Part shown: piece by piece, positions 5,190 to 5,393 of the stretch
Position numbering within the stretch: position 1 is the stretch's first letter
How the letters are laid out: each line of letters opens with the position of its first letter
NCBI RefSeq assembly: GCF_965137335.1
Contig: NZ_CBCRZD010000058.1
From: Empedobacter stercoris
GTDB taxonomy: Bacteria; Bacteroidota; Bacteroidia; Flavobacteriales; Weeksellaceae
DNA length: 5,393 bases
Strand: one strand, 5' to 3'
Program-made: the position numbers and the translations under genes
Notes under the pieces: model-generated
What the model was told of the DNA's origin: nothing
The model's database searches: none
Seen by the model: only the letters and a program-made list of their open reading frames with translations

Positions 5190-5312
5190 ACCTGAGCCAT
5201 ACCATGGCTCCTCCTCTTAATCTCAAATGTTTTTTGGATGCTCTTCCCCGAAGGGCATATGAATACCGACAATAAAAATAGATATATAATGAATAAAAAA
5301 GTGACAGAAAGT
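5190..5312 (+). repeat. Module B element, copy B7
   Basis: Hairpin GAGCCAT-ACC-ATGGCTC at 5194-5210. The middle has GATGCTCTTCCCC instead of GATGAGTTTCCCC. From 5244 it is identical to B4. Unlike the other three sites there is a single B unit here, leading straight into T3. Confidence 0.85.
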
Positions 5313-5393
5313 ATTTTACATTCATTTTTTCCTTGATGAAAAAACGAACCAAAAAAATCAAGTCTATGCTTACAAGTCGGTCAATACTGGCTA
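5244..5393 (+). repeat. 150-bp exact direct repeat, right copy (with T3, cut by window end)
   Basis: Exact duplicate of 3986-4135. The part from 5338 is the start of a third T-family repeat, truncated only by the window edge. The perfect identity, against the diverged A and B copies nearby, implies a recent duplication, gene conversion or an assembly artefact. Confidence 0.9.

Noticed and set aside
3879..5361. Several - strand frames sharing a peptide like RGNSSKKTFEIKRRSHG
   Set aside because: The shared peptide is just the translation of module B hairpin DNA. Frames and ends differ between copies, and some contain ambiguous bases. The conservation is at the DNA structure level.

Overview
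The window is AT-rich DNA that most likely comes from a member of the Bacteroidota, probably a flavobacterium or close relative. The reasons are A-rich leaders without a Shine-Dalgarno sequence, degenerate dispersed repeats of the TTCGACAAGCT...GAATGACA and AGATGTAAGAT type, and a gene pair of a kind known from this phylum. No lineage marker such as rRNA or tRNA is present, so the assignment is an inference.

The only well-supported protein genes form a two-gene operon on the + strand. The first (1467-2249) encodes an ECF-like sigma-70 family factor with sigma2, sigma4 and an extra C-terminal sigma4-like helix-turn-helix. The second starts 2 nt later (2252-3349) and encodes a compact Cas12f/TnpB-family protein. 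Its RuvC catalytic acidic residues are replaced, and its zinc-finger and RuvC-III end is missing. It should therefore bind a guide RNA and DNA but not cut. Directly downstream (about 3350-3477) is a gene-free, hairpin-rich stretch that ends in a CRISPR-repeat-like ATTGAAAC. It is followed by unique sequence, which fits a single-guide RNA with a roughly 20-nt guide. Together these resemble the dCas12f-sigmaE systems recently reported in Bacteroidota (recalled, not looked up). In those, a guide RNA directs dead Cas12f to DNA, and the partner sigma factor brings RNA polymerase to start transcription beside the R-loop. No Cas1/Cas2, CRISPR array, anti-sigma gene or obvious target gene is present here.

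The rest is a repeat archipelago. A composite element occurs four times in the same orientation (953-, 3650-, 4260- and 5047-). Its module A is a roughly 140-bp unit folding into a long hairpin, and it is followed by one or two copies of a 134-bp module B with a 7-bp hairpin. Two of these composites flank the sigma-dCas12f-guide cassette as direct repeats. A third family (T) lies at 1-110 in inverted orientation, and at 4080-4200 and 5338-5393 in direct orientation. A 150-bp exact duplication (3986-4135 and 5244-5393) ends at the window edge. Ambiguous bases (3789-3792, 3795, 4212, 4725, 4847) fall in or next to the repeats, which suggests assembly collapse. The left 850 bases (111-952) hold no supported gene.
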